Shown here: in pieces, positions 1 to 9,148 of the stretch
Layout: every line of letters begins with the position of its first letter
How positions within the stretch are numbered: position 1 is the first letter of the stretch
Source of the DNA: UBA5189 sp035631615
GTDB lineage: Bacteria > Chloroflexota > Limnocylindria > Limnocylindrales > CSP1-4
Assembly (NCBI GenBank): GCA_035631615.1
Contig: DASQIK010000036.1
Coordinates: 1 to 17,746, forward strand
Length of the DNA: 17,746 bases
Direction: 5' to 3'
The notes under the pieces: generated by a model
What the model was told of the DNA's origin: nothing
Seen by the model: only the letters and a program-made list of their open reading frames with translations
The model's database searches: none
Program-made: the position numbers and the translations under genes

Positions 1-142
1 CGAAGGCGCGGTACTCGGCCTCGCCCTTGAGCGAGAGGTACTTGGTGATCGCCGCGGTGAGGCTCGTCTTGCCATGGTCGATGTGGCCGATCGTGCCGAT
101 GTTCACGTGCGGCTTGGTGCGCTCGAACTTCTTCTTGGCCAC
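1..142 (-). CDS. tuf: Elongation factor Tu, N-terminal fragment (cut by window edge)
   Basis: EF-Tu is the cytoplasmic GTPase that delivers aminoacyl-tRNA to the ribosome. Only the first 47 codons are present; the gene continues past base 1. The translation begins with the lysine-rich EF-Tu start, then FERTKPHVNIGTIGHIDHGKT, in which GHIDHGKT (residues 19-26) is the P-loop of the G domain. The start is a GTG at 140-142, chosen because the next codons give the canonical AKKKFERTKP. No in-frame ATG fits. A weak GGAGTGAG lies somewhat far upstream as a possible ribosome binding site. Two tRNA-Thr genes lie just upstream on the same strand, so the gene is probably co-transcribed with them from the promoter at 445-474. 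The ORF reaches the edge intact. The family assignment is certain; only the GTG start is less certain. Confidence 0.96.
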   Translation of the reverse strand, partial: MAKKKFERTKPHVNIGTIGHIDHGKTSLTAAITKYLSLKGEAEYRAF

Positions 143-181
143 AGGACCAGTCTCACTCCATCTGTTCGGGGCGATGCCACT

Positions 182-219
182 CCGGAAGGCAAGGCTTCGC
201 CAGTGATCGTCGCTTCCGG
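182..219 (-). other. Inverted repeat in the tRNA-Thr/tuf spacer
   Basis: The arms CCGGAAG (182-188) and CTTCCGG (213-219) are perfect 7-nt reverse complements. Inside them a smaller hairpin reads GGC-GAA-GCC on the minus strand. It sits between the 3' end of tRNA-Thr(GGT) and the tuf start codon, with no T-run after it. It could be a processing signal or a tuf leader structure; the sequence alone does not decide. Confidence 0.35.
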
Positions 220-235
220 GGGTTTGCAGAGATCA

Positions 236-311
236 TGGAGCCCACAATCGGGTTCGAACCTATGACCTCTTCCTTACCAAGGAAGTGCTCTGCCGACTGA
301 GCTATGTGGGC
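236..311 (-). tRNA. tRNA-Thr (anticodon GGT)
   Basis: A 76-nt cloverleaf with encoded CCA. The acceptor arms GCCCACA and TGTGGGC pair fully. The anticodon stem CTTCC/GGAAG encloses loop TTGGTAA, so the anticodon is GGT (reads ACC/ACT). The T arm contains GGTTCGAACC. It lies 16 nt after tRNA-Thr(TGT) and about 94 nt before the tuf start, matching the position of thrT before tufB in E. coli. Confidence 0.97.
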
Positions 312-327
312 CCGAGGGCTTCGCGAT

Positions 328-403
328 TGGAGCCGACGACGGGACTCGAACCCGGAACCGGCGGTTTACAAAACCGCTGCTCTACCAATTGAGCTACGTC
401 GGC
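328..403 (-). tRNA. tRNA-Thr (anticodon TGT)
   Basis: A 76-nt cloverleaf with encoded CCA. The acceptor arms GCCGACG and CGTCGGC pair fully. The anticodon stem GCGGT/ACCGC encloses loop TTTGTAA, giving anticodon TGT (reads ACA and probably ACG by wobble). It is the first gene after the promoter at 445-474 and is followed by a second threonine tRNA and tuf. The two genes cover the threonine codons between them. Confidence 0.97.
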
Positions 404-444
404 AGCGAACGGCAAGCCAAAGAAGCCGGCCGAGGCGCCGCGGA

Positions 445-474
445 ATGATAGGTCGGTTCGGGAGGGACGGTCAA
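445..474 (-). promoter_or_regulatory. Predicted sigma70-type promoter for tRNA-Thr/tRNA-Thr/tuf
   Basis: On the minus strand, TTGACC (469-474) matches TTGACA at five of six positions. TATCAT (445-450) matches TATAAT at five of six. The spacer is 18 nt. Transcription would start near base 438, about 35 nt before the mature 5' end of tRNA-Thr(TGT). It lies just after the rlmB stop codon, where no clear terminator is visible, so some read-through from rlmB is also possible. It is the best promoter match in the window. Confidence 0.65.
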
Positions 475-490
475 GCGCACCGGCCGCTGG

Positions 491-2059
491 TCACGGGAGG
501 GGTGCGTCCTCCGTGGCGTCGGAGGCGGCGGCCGTGTCCCGATCGGCCACGGGATCGGAGGGTACCTCGAGGGTCGGTTCCGGGCTGGCCGTTGTCGCCC
601 GCTTCGAGGCCCGCTTGGGCCCGGCGGACGCGGACGGGGTCGCCGCCGTACGGGGCGCCGCGGCCGGAGCCGCGCCGGCCGGGCGCGCCGCCGGATCGCG
701 CTGGCCGAGCGCCTCGAACAGCAGGATCGAGCCCGCCACCGCCGCGTTGAGCGATCCGACGACCCCGCGCATCGGGATGCGCACGAACAGGTCGCATCGG
801 CGCCGGATCGCCGGGCTGAGGCCGTGGCCTTCGCTCCCGACGACGATCGCGGTCGGGCCGCGGAGGTCCGCCTCGCGGGCGCTCAAAGCCGCATCGGCCT
901 CCGAGCCGACGACACGGAGGCCGCGCAGGTGAAGCGTCGTCAGGGCCCCGGCCAGGTCGTCGACCGGCGCGAGGAGGAGGTGCTCCGTCGCGCCGGCGGA
1001 GGCCTTGATCGCCGCGGGCGAGAGCGGGGCCTGGCGCTCGGTCGGGAAGATCACGCCGTGCACCCCCGCCGCCTCGGCGCTCCGGAGCAGCGTGCCCACG
1101 TTCTGAGGGTCCTCGAGCGAGTCGAGCACGAGCACGAAGGCTGCCTCGTTGCGCTCGATCGATCGGGCGAGGATGTCGTCGAGGGACGCGAACCGACGCG
1201 CCTCCACGACCACCGCCACGCCCTGGTGGCCGTCGAACCCTGCGAGCGCCGTCAGCGAGCCGCCCTCGACCTCGACGATCGGGATGCGGAGGGTCGTGGC
1301 GTGCAGGACGATGCGCTCGAGCGCCTGGCGGCGTTGCGGCGTGACGAGCAGGCGGCGTGGTGGCCGGCCGGCGGTGAATGCCTCCTCGACCGGCCGGCGG
1401 CCGGCGATCAGCTCCTCACCCGGCTCGAGCTCAGGCGCGGGCGCGGCACGGACGACGGGCGGCGGCGCGAACTGGCGCGGTCGGGCGTCGCGGGTTCGGA
1501 AGTCGCGGGGTCGGAAGTCGCGCTGGCCCGTGGTCCTCGGACCGAAGCGGTCCGGCCGATGGGCCTGGTCCGCCGGGAAGCGCGGACGAGGGGCGGGTCG
1601 TGGAACGTCGGCGGGAAACCTGGGCGGCCGCTCGTCGAAGCTGCGGCCCTCCTCGACGACGTCCGGCGGTCGTGGAATGCCGCGAAACCCGGAGCCGGGC
1701 TGGAGGCCGGGGCTCGGAGGCGGGCCCCCACCAGGCCGCGGGCTCCCGCCTGGGCGCGGGCCGGCGCAGGGTCGAAAGCCCGCGCTTGGCCGAACCCCGG
1801 CGCCACCGCGCTGGCCGCCGGGTCGTGGCCCCGAGGGACGATCGCCCGGCGGTCGCGGCCTGCCGCCGAAGCTCGGCCGTGCTGGACGATCCGTGTACGG
1901 CATCGGGCGATCCTGGCCCTCACCACGGTGCGGCGCACCACCACGGAACGGTACGCCGCCGCGTCCGGGCCCACCGGAGGCGCCACCGCGGTGACTGGAG
2001 CCGTCGCCCTTCGGGCGGCGGTCCCGGGGTCCGCCCGGCCGGCGTGGCCCGTCGCTCAT
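491..2059 (-). CDS. rlmB: TrmH/SpoU-family 23S rRNA (guanosine-2'-O-)-methyltransferase with long disordered N-terminus
   Basis: Predicted SAM-dependent rRNA 2'-O-ribose methyltransferase of the RlmB group (G2251 of 23S rRNA by family knowledge), acting in the cytoplasm. The 522-residue product has three parts. Residues 1-213 are a Gly/Pro/Arg-rich low-complexity extension; 215-285 are the substrate-binding domain (GEELIAGRRPVEEA); 300-452 are the SPOUT domain. The SPOUT motifs are all present: DSLEDPQNVGTLLRSAEAAG, VVGSEGHGLS and IPMRGVVGSLNAAVAG. A further Ala/Pro/Thr tail ends the protein. The family is usually about 250 residues, so half of this protein is extra. The ATG overlaps the cysS stop as ATGA, implying translational coupling. 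The same frame stays open upstream through cysS, but that part is a shadow of cysS. The exact rRNA target is inferred from the family. Confidence 0.93.
   Translation of the reverse strand: MSDGPRRPGGPRDRRPKGDGSSHRGGASGGPGRGGVPFRGGAPHRGEGQDRPMPYTDRPARPSFGGRPRPPGDRPSGPRPGGQRGGAGVRPSAGFRPCAGPRPGGSPRPGGGPPPSPGLQPGSGFRGIPRPPDVVEEGRSFDERPPRFPADVPRPAPRPRFPADQAHRPDRFGPRTTGQRDFRPRDFRTRDARPRQFAPPPVVRAAPAPELEPGEELIAGRRPVEEAFTAGRPPRRLLVTPQRRQALERIVLHATTLRIPIVEVEGGSLTALAGFDGHQGVAVVVEARRFASLDDILARSIERNEAAFVLVLDSLEDPQNVGTLLRSAEAAGVHGVIFPTERQAPLSPAAIKASAGATEHLLLAPVDDLAGALTTLHLRGLRVVGSEADAALSAREADLRGPTAIVVGSEGHGLSPAIRRRCDLFVRIPMRGVVGSLNAAVAGSILLFEALGQRDPAARPAGAAPAAAPRTAATPSASAGPKRASKRATTASPEPTLEVPSDPVADRDTAAASDATEDAPLP
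1487..1522 (-). repeat. 15-bp tandem repeat in the rlmB 5' region
   Basis: Two near-identical 15-nt units (1487-1501, 1502-1516; GTCGCGGG[T/G]TCGGAA on the plus strand) and a third partial unit encode degenerate Arg-Asp-Phe-Arg repeats at about residues 180-190 of the RlmB extension. A period of 15 keeps the reading frame, so expansion or contraction would change only the length of the tail. Confidence 0.6.
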
Positions 2060-3462
2060 CGGACGGCCTCGAGCCGGCGCCAGCGCTGGCCATCCCGCGT
2101 GTCCTCGACCGCGACCCCGAGCGCGAGGAGCTCGTCGCGGAGGCGATCGGAAGCGGCCCAGTCGCGCCCCGCCCGAGCCGCCTCCCTGGCGTCGAGCAGC
2201 TCGCGGGCGCCGGCCGGCAGATCGTCGGCCTGGTCGGGCAGAATCGCGAGAACCGCGTCGAGCTCGCGGAGGAAGGCCAATGCCCGCTCCGCATCGCCGG
2301 TCGAGATCGCCCGGTCGGCGAGGCGGCGGTTGAGCTCCCGTACCAGGTCGAACAGCGCCGCGAGTGCAGCGGAGATGTTCAGGTCGTCGTCCAGGGCGGC
2401 CTCGAACGCGGTGCGCGCCTGGCTGAGCACGCCGAACAGGTCCGCGGAATCGTCGCGCTCCTCGCGATAGCCCTCGAGTCCCACGACGAGTGCGTCGAGC
2501 CGCTCGATCGCGGCGGTCGCGGCGTCGAGCGAGGCCTCGCTGTACTCGAGGCCCTGGCGGTAGTGGACGGAGATCAGGGCGTAGCGCAGTGCCCGGGCGG
2601 AGACGCCCGCCTCGAGCAGGTCGACCACCCGGCTGATGTTGCCGACGGACTTCGCCATCTTCGCGCCACCCAGGCGGAGGTGCGCACAGTGCAGCCACGT
2701 GCGCACGAACGGCTCGCCGGTCGCCGCCTCGCTCTGGGCGATCTCGTCCTCGTGGTGCGGGAAGATCAGGTCGACCCCGCCGGTGTGGATGTCGAACGAG
2801 CGCCCGAGGTAGGCCATGCTCATCGCCGAGCACTCGATATGCCAGCCAGGCCGGCCCGGCCCGATCGCCGTATCCCACGACGGCTCGCCCGGCTTGGGCC
2901 CCTTCCACAGCGCGAAGTCGCGGGCGTCTGTCTTGCCGTACTCGTCGGCCTCGACCCGCTCGGTCGAGCGGAGCTGGCTCGGATCCAGGCGCGCGAGCCT
3001 GCCGTACCCCGGCCACGAGGCGATCCGGAAGAAGATCGACCCGTCGTCCGTCCGGTACGCGTGGCCACCGTCGAGCAGCGTCTGGATCAGGGCGACCATC
3101 CCCTCGATGTGCTCGGTCGCCCGCGGCAGGGCGTCGGGCGGCGTCATGCGGAGCGCGATCACGTCACCGAGGAACCGCTCCAGCCACGTGTTCGCCAGCT
3201 CGGCGATCGAGACGCTCGCCTCCTCGGCGCCGCGGATGATCTTGTCGTCGACGTCGGTGACGTTCATGACCCACGTGACCCGCAGACCGCGGTAGCGCAG
3301 GAAGCGCACCAGCAGGTCCGCGAACAGGAACGAGCGGAAATTCCCGATGTGGGCCGGGCCGTACACCGTCGGGCCGCAGCTGTAGATCCGGACGTGGTCG
3401 GGTTCGATCGGCTCGAGCGGCCGGACGGACCCGGTCAGCGTGTCCTGCAACCGGAGCGTCAT
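2056..3462 (-). CDS. cysS: Cysteinyl-tRNA synthetase
   Basis: Class I aminoacyl-tRNA synthetase charging tRNA-Cys in the cytoplasm. The 468 residues match the usual family length. The signature appears as HIGN (38-41) in SCGPTVYGPAHIGN, and the KMSKS loop as KMAKS (268-272); both are known variants. The four zinc ligands expected for CysRS are visible: C29, C211 (GWHIECSAM), H236 and E240 (FPHHEDE). The N-terminal NVTDVDDKII and the C-terminal helical/DALR region are also present. The ATG at 3460-3462 overlaps the ispF stop (TGA 3459-3461) as ATGA, and the gene's own stop overlaps the rlmB ATG in the same way. The frame is open upstream to 3636, but that part is a shadow of ispF. The neighbour order ispF-cysS-rlmB resembles the Firmicutes cluster. 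Confidence 0.97.
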   Translation of the reverse strand: MTLRLQDTLTGSVRPLEPIEPDHVRIYSCGPTVYGPAHIGNFRSFLFADLLVRFLRYRGLRVTWVMNVTDVDDKIIRGAEEASVSIAELANTWLERFLGDVIALRMTPPDALPRATEHIEGMVALIQTLLDGGHAYRTDDGSIFFRIASWPGYGRLARLDPSQLRSTERVEADEYGKTDARDFALWKGPKPGEPSWDTAIGPGRPGWHIECSAMSMAYLGRSFDIHTGGVDLIFPHHEDEIAQSEAATGEPFVRTWLHCAHLRLGGAKMAKSVGNISRVVDLLEAGVSARALRYALISVHYRQGLEYSEASLDAATAAIERLDALVVGLEGYREERDDSADLFGVLSQARTAFEAALDDDLNISAALAALFDLVRELNRRLADRAISTGDAERALAFLRELDAVLAILPDQADDLPAGARELLDAREAARAGRDWAASDRLRDELLALGVAVEDTRDGQRWRRLEAVR

Positions 3463-3974
3463 CGCCCGGCACCCGACCGGGTCACGGTCGCGATGGCCTC
3501 GGCCTCGATCGTGCGGCCGGCGCCGGCATCGCCGGAGAGGTTCCCGCTCGATGCCTTGACGCTGACCCCGGCGACGTCGAGCTCGAGCAGCGCGGCGATC
3601 GCGGCGCGCATGGAGGGCAGGTGGCGCTCGAGCCACGGGCGAGCGCCCCGGATGGACAGGTCGACCGCGACCGGTCGCCAGCCCGCCTCGCCGAGGCGGC
3701 GCCGGACGTCGCGGACAAGGTCTGCGCTCGGGATGCCTCGCGGCGTTCGCTCGTCGGCCGGGTAGATCGTGCCGAGGTCACCCATGGCGGCGGCCCCGAG
3801 CAACGCGCCCGCGATCGCGTGGAGGGCGGCATCGCCGTCGGAGTGGCCGTGGAGGCGGGGCGCGCCGGCGATCTCGATGCCGCCCAGCCGCAGGTCGTCG
3901 CCCGGCCCGAACGGATGGCCGTCGCGGCCGTACCCGATCCGAATCAGCGTCGCGTCGGCCCTCGCCTCGGGCAT
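3459..3974 (-). CDS. ispF: 2-C-methyl-D-erythritol 2,4-cyclodiphosphate synthase, divergent
   Basis: Predicted MEP-pathway enzyme converting CDP-ME 2-phosphate to ME-2,4-cyclodiphosphate and CMP. The 171 residues fit the family. The metal site is present: D18 and H20 in GYGRDGHPF, and H44 in GHSDGD. MGDLG (64-68) is also recognisable. The C-terminal family motif, usually KATT-x-E-x-LGF-x-GR-x-EGI, is replaced by KASSGNLSGDAGAGRTI (140-156), so the usual Glu is Asn (N145) and the LGF triplet is lost. The ATG is 4 nt after the yacL stop, and the stop overlaps the cysS ATG. The usual partner ispD is not adjacent. The fold assignment is firm; full activity is likely but not shown. Confidence 0.88.
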   Translation of the reverse strand: MPEARADATLIRIGYGRDGHPFGPGDDLRLGGIEIAGAPRLHGHSDGDAALHAIAGALLGAAAMGDLGTIYPADERTPRGIPSADLVRDVRRRLGEAGWRPVAVDLSIRGARPWLERHLPSMRAAIAALLELDVAGVSVKASSGNLSGDAGAGRTIEAEAIATVTRSGAGR

Positions 3975-3978
3975 CGCG

Positions 3979-5028
3979 TCAGCCCTGTCGGGGATGGGCG
4001 AAGACCATGCGTCCGGCGACCGTCTGGAGCACGCGGGTCACCGTGACCTCGACCTCGGAGTCGATCGCCTTCGCGCCGCCTTCGACCACGACCATCGTGC
4101 CGTCGTCGAGATAGCCGACACCCTGGCCGGCGTCCTTGCCGGGCTGGATCACGCGTACGCGGAGCTCCTCGCCCGGCAGGAGCGCGGGCTTCACCGCATT
4201 CGCGAGCGAGTTCACGTTGAGGACGCGCACGCCCTGGAGGTCGGCGATGCGGTTGAGGTTGAGGTCGTTGGTCAGCACCGCTCGGCCGTTGCGCTTCGCG
4301 AGCGCGACCAGCTTCGAGTCGACCTCGGGCGTCCCGGGAACGTCCTCGTCGATCACCACGACGGGCGTCGCGCCGGTCTTGCGCATGCGGGCGAGGATCT
4401 CGAGGCCGCGGCGGCCGCGGGTGCGGCGCATGGCGTCCGAGCTGTCGGCGAGACGCTGGACCTCGTCGAGCACGAATCGCGGGACTTCGAGGACGCCGAA
4501 CAGGAAGCCCGAGTCGGCGATGTCCGCGATCCGGCCGTCGATGATCGCGCTGGTGTCGGCGAGGATGTGCGGAATGGCGGCATCGCCCTCGAGCGGACCG
4601 CGGCGCAGGATCCCGATCGACTCCGCGGCGGTGATCAGGTCGTGCCGCTTGGCGACGGTGAGGCCGACCATCGCCAGGCCGAGGAAGATCGAGATGCCGA
4701 GCGGCGCCACGGTCCCGATTGGCGCCGGCAGGTTCGACAGCGGCAGGCCGAGCAGCAGCCCGAGCAGGAGGCCGAGGAACAGCCCGATGATCGCGGTGAC
4801 GAACTCCGCGGTCGACAGCTGCTGGACGGCGCGCAGGGCGGCGAGGGCCGGAATGATCGTGAGGTACGGAAGCAGCGTGAACCCGAGCACGATCCAGGCG
4901 ATCACCCAGGCAACGACGAGCACGGTCGAGCCCGGCACGGGCTGGAAGACCGCAAGCTGCGCGATGACGAGGACGATTCCGATGAGGCCGCCGAGCGCGG
5001 CACCCAGGAATCGAATGGAACGGATCAC
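3979..5028 (-). CDS. yacL: YacL-type membrane protein with PIN and TRAM domains
   Basis: Predicted inner-membrane protein with a cytoplasmic PIN-type nuclease domain and a TRAM RNA-binding domain, like YacL of Bacillus. Four hydrophobic segments lie at about 6-26, 34-56, 76-97 and 104-126. The PIN domain (about 154-275) keeps its acidic residues: D158 (LADTSAIIDGR), E189 (FVLDEVQ), D237 and D255 (LTNDLNLNR). The TRAM domain spans about 281-345. The start is a GTG at 5026-5028 with GAGG five bases upstream. The radA stop lies 79 nt upstream and ispF begins 4 nt downstream. The RNA substrate is not known from sequence. In Firmicutes yacL sits between disA and ispD; neither is here. Confidence 0.92.
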   Translation of the reverse strand: MIRSIRFLGAALGGLIGIVLVIAQLAVFQPVPGSTVLVVAWVIAWIVLGFTLLPYLTIIPALAALRAVQQLSTAEFVTAIIGLFLGLLLGLLLGLPLSNLPAPIGTVAPLGISIFLGLAMVGLTVAKRHDLITAAESIGILRRGPLEGDAAIPHILADTSAIIDGRIADIADSGFLFGVLEVPRFVLDEVQRLADSSDAMRRTRGRRGLEILARMRKTGATPVVVIDEDVPGTPEVDSKLVALAKRNGRAVLTNDLNLNRIADLQGVRVLNVNSLANAVKPALLPGEELRVRVIQPGKDAGQGVGYLDDGTMVVVEGGAKAIDSEVEVTVTRVLQTVAGRMVFAHPRQG

Positions 5029-5107
5029 GGACGCCTCGAATGGCCACGATCGGGTCGTGTCGGCCGAATGCCGGTCGTCGACCGTCGCGGCTCGATCGTC
5101 GGGGCTT

Positions 5108-6559
5108 TCAGCCTAGCACCCGAGGTTCGGGCTCGATCGGGACGGCGACACGCGCGCGGGTGGCCTCGCGCTCGCTACCGAGGGTCGCCGCGAGTGCATC
5201 GCGCAGGTTCGCGACGGGGATGATGCGCAGGCCGGGGATCTCCCCCACCGTTGCGGACCTTCCGGTCGGGACGATCGCGGTCTCGAACCCGAGGCGAGCC
5301 GCCTCGCGAAGCCGGCGATCTGTGCCCGCCACCGGCCGGAGCTCGCCGAGCAGCCCGACCTCGCCGACCGCGACCGTCCGCCGGTCGATGGGGCGGTCGC
5401 GCAGCGACGAGGCGAGCGCGAGCGCGACGGCCAGGTCGATGCCGGGCTCCGACACGGTCAGCCCGCCGGCGAGATTCGCGTACACGTCCTGGGTCCCGAG
5501 GGCCACGCCCGCCCGCCGGCCGAGCACGGCCAGCAGCAACGCGAGCCGGGTCGGGTCGATGCCCGACGCGCGCCGAGCCGGCGTCGAGTAGCCAGCGGGC
5601 GAGACGAGCGCCTGGACCTCGACCAGCAGCGGGCGGCTGCCCTCGAGCGTGGCCGCCACGACGCTCCCGGGCGCGGCGCCCTCGTGGTCGGCGAGGAACG
5701 CGCGCCCTGGGTCCGCGACCTCGCGCAGCCCGTCCTCGGCCATCTCGAACACGCCGAGCTCGTCGGTCGAGCCGAACCGGTTCTTGGATGCGCGCACGAG
5801 CCGCATGACGCCGCCGCGCTCGCCGCCGAGGTCGACCACCGCGTCGACCAGGTGCTCGAGCGTCTTGGGGCCGGCGATCGAGCCGTCCTTGGTCACGTGC
5901 CCGACGAGGACGACAGCGATCCCGTCGCCCTTCGCCAGGTCCATCAGCCTGAGCGCGGACTCGCGCACCTGGCCGACGCTGCCAGCCGGTCCGTCGAGCT
6001 CGTCGACGGTCATCGTCTGGATCGAGTCGACGACAACGAGCGCCGGCCGTGCGGCACGTGCCGCCTCGACGATCGCGCCGACCTCGCTCGTCGCCAGCAC
6101 GGCGACCGCGTCCGCCGCGGCGCCGGACCCGAGGCCGAGGCGCGCCGCGCGGAGGCGAACCTGGCCCGCTGACTCCTCGCCCGTCGCGTACAGCACCCCG
6201 GCGCCCTGCGCCGCAACGCCACCCGCCACCTGGAGCAGCAGCGTCGACTTGCCGACGCCCGGCTCGCCCCCGATGAGCAGCAGCGATCCCGGCACGATCC
6301 CGCCGCCGAGCACCCGATCGAGCTCGGCGAGGCCGGTGCGCAGCCGCTCGGTTGCTCCCTCGGAGGGCGCCGACAGCGCCACCGGCTGCGGGCCGGTTCC
6401 GGCACTCCCGCGCGCGCCGCCACGGGACGGTCGCTGGCGCGCGGTCACGACCGTCTCGACGAGGGTGTTCCACGCCGCGCACGAGCGGCACTGGCCTTCC
6501 CAGCGTGGGAAGTCGGCGCCGCACGCCTGGCAGACGAACCGGCTCTGGGCCCGCGCCAT
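5108..6559 (-). CDS. radA: DNA repair protein RadA (Sms)
   Basis: RecA-like ATPase that promotes branch migration in homologous recombination; cytoplasmic. The 483 residues match the family. An N-terminal zinc finger has C10, C13, C24 and C27. Walker A is GEPGVGKS (98-105), and Walker B ends in VVVDS (175-179). The RadA signature KNRFG is at 259-263. A Lon-protease-like C-terminal domain covers about 305-460. The ATG at 6557-6559 was chosen because it gives the standard start just before the zinc finger; the 25 extra upstream residues in frame would overlap clpC. It starts 7 nt after the clpC stop, which suggests one transcript. The clpC-radA pair is a well known conserved neighbourhood. Confidence 0.97.
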   Translation of the reverse strand: MARAQSRFVCQACGADFPRWEGQCRSCAAWNTLVETVVTARQRPSRGGARGSAGTGPQPVALSAPSEGATERLRTGLAELDRVLGGGIVPGSLLLIGGEPGVGKSTLLLQVAGGVAAQGAGVLYATGEESAGQVRLRAARLGLGSGAAADAVAVLATSEVGAIVEAARAARPALVVVDSIQTMTVDELDGPAGSVGQVRESALRLMDLAKGDGIAVVLVGHVTKDGSIAGPKTLEHLVDAVVDLGGERGGVMRLVRASKNRFGSTDELGVFEMAEDGLREVADPGRAFLADHEGAAPGSVVAATLEGSRPLLVEVQALVSPAGYSTPARRASGIDPTRLALLLAVLGRRAGVALGTQDVYANLAGGLTVSEPGIDLAVALALASSLRDRPIDRRTVAVGEVGLLGELRPVAGTDRRLREAARLGFETAIVPTGRSATVGEIPGLRIIPVANLRDALAATLGSEREATRARVAVPIEPEPRVLG

Positions 6560-6566
6560 GGCGTGC

Positions 6567-9041
<2,475 letters not shown>

Positions 9042-9148
9042 GAAGTCGAACGCCCGTTCCCTTGCTGCGCCTTCCTGGCGCGCGGCCATGCTAGCACGCG
9101 ACCAGGCGGATCAGCCCCTCCCGGAGCGTGGCGCGCGAACCGCGGGAA

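Noticed and set aside
1421..2059. Possible frameshift or assembly error in rlmB because of the odd low-complexity sequence
   Set aside because: The frame is open from the ATGA overlap to the SPOUT domain, and the composition matches disordered Arg/Gly-rich tails, so no error needs to be assumed.
2060..3016. In-frame upstream extension of rlmB to 841 codons
   Set aside because: It overlaps cysS entirely, and cysS in the other frame has all family motifs. The ATG at 2057-2059, overlapping the cysS stop, is the natural start.
3944..5047. Minus-strand open frame of 367 codons overlapping yacL
   Set aside because: It is rich in Arg/Ala/Pro with no domains, while the overlapping frame gives clear PIN, TRAM and membrane segments.
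9042..9148. Possible clpC promoter (TAGCAT near 9090) and longer clpC start at 9089
   Set aside because: No -35 at the right distance and no ribosome binding site; the extra 16 residues are unlike the family start. clpC may instead be read through from rpsA.
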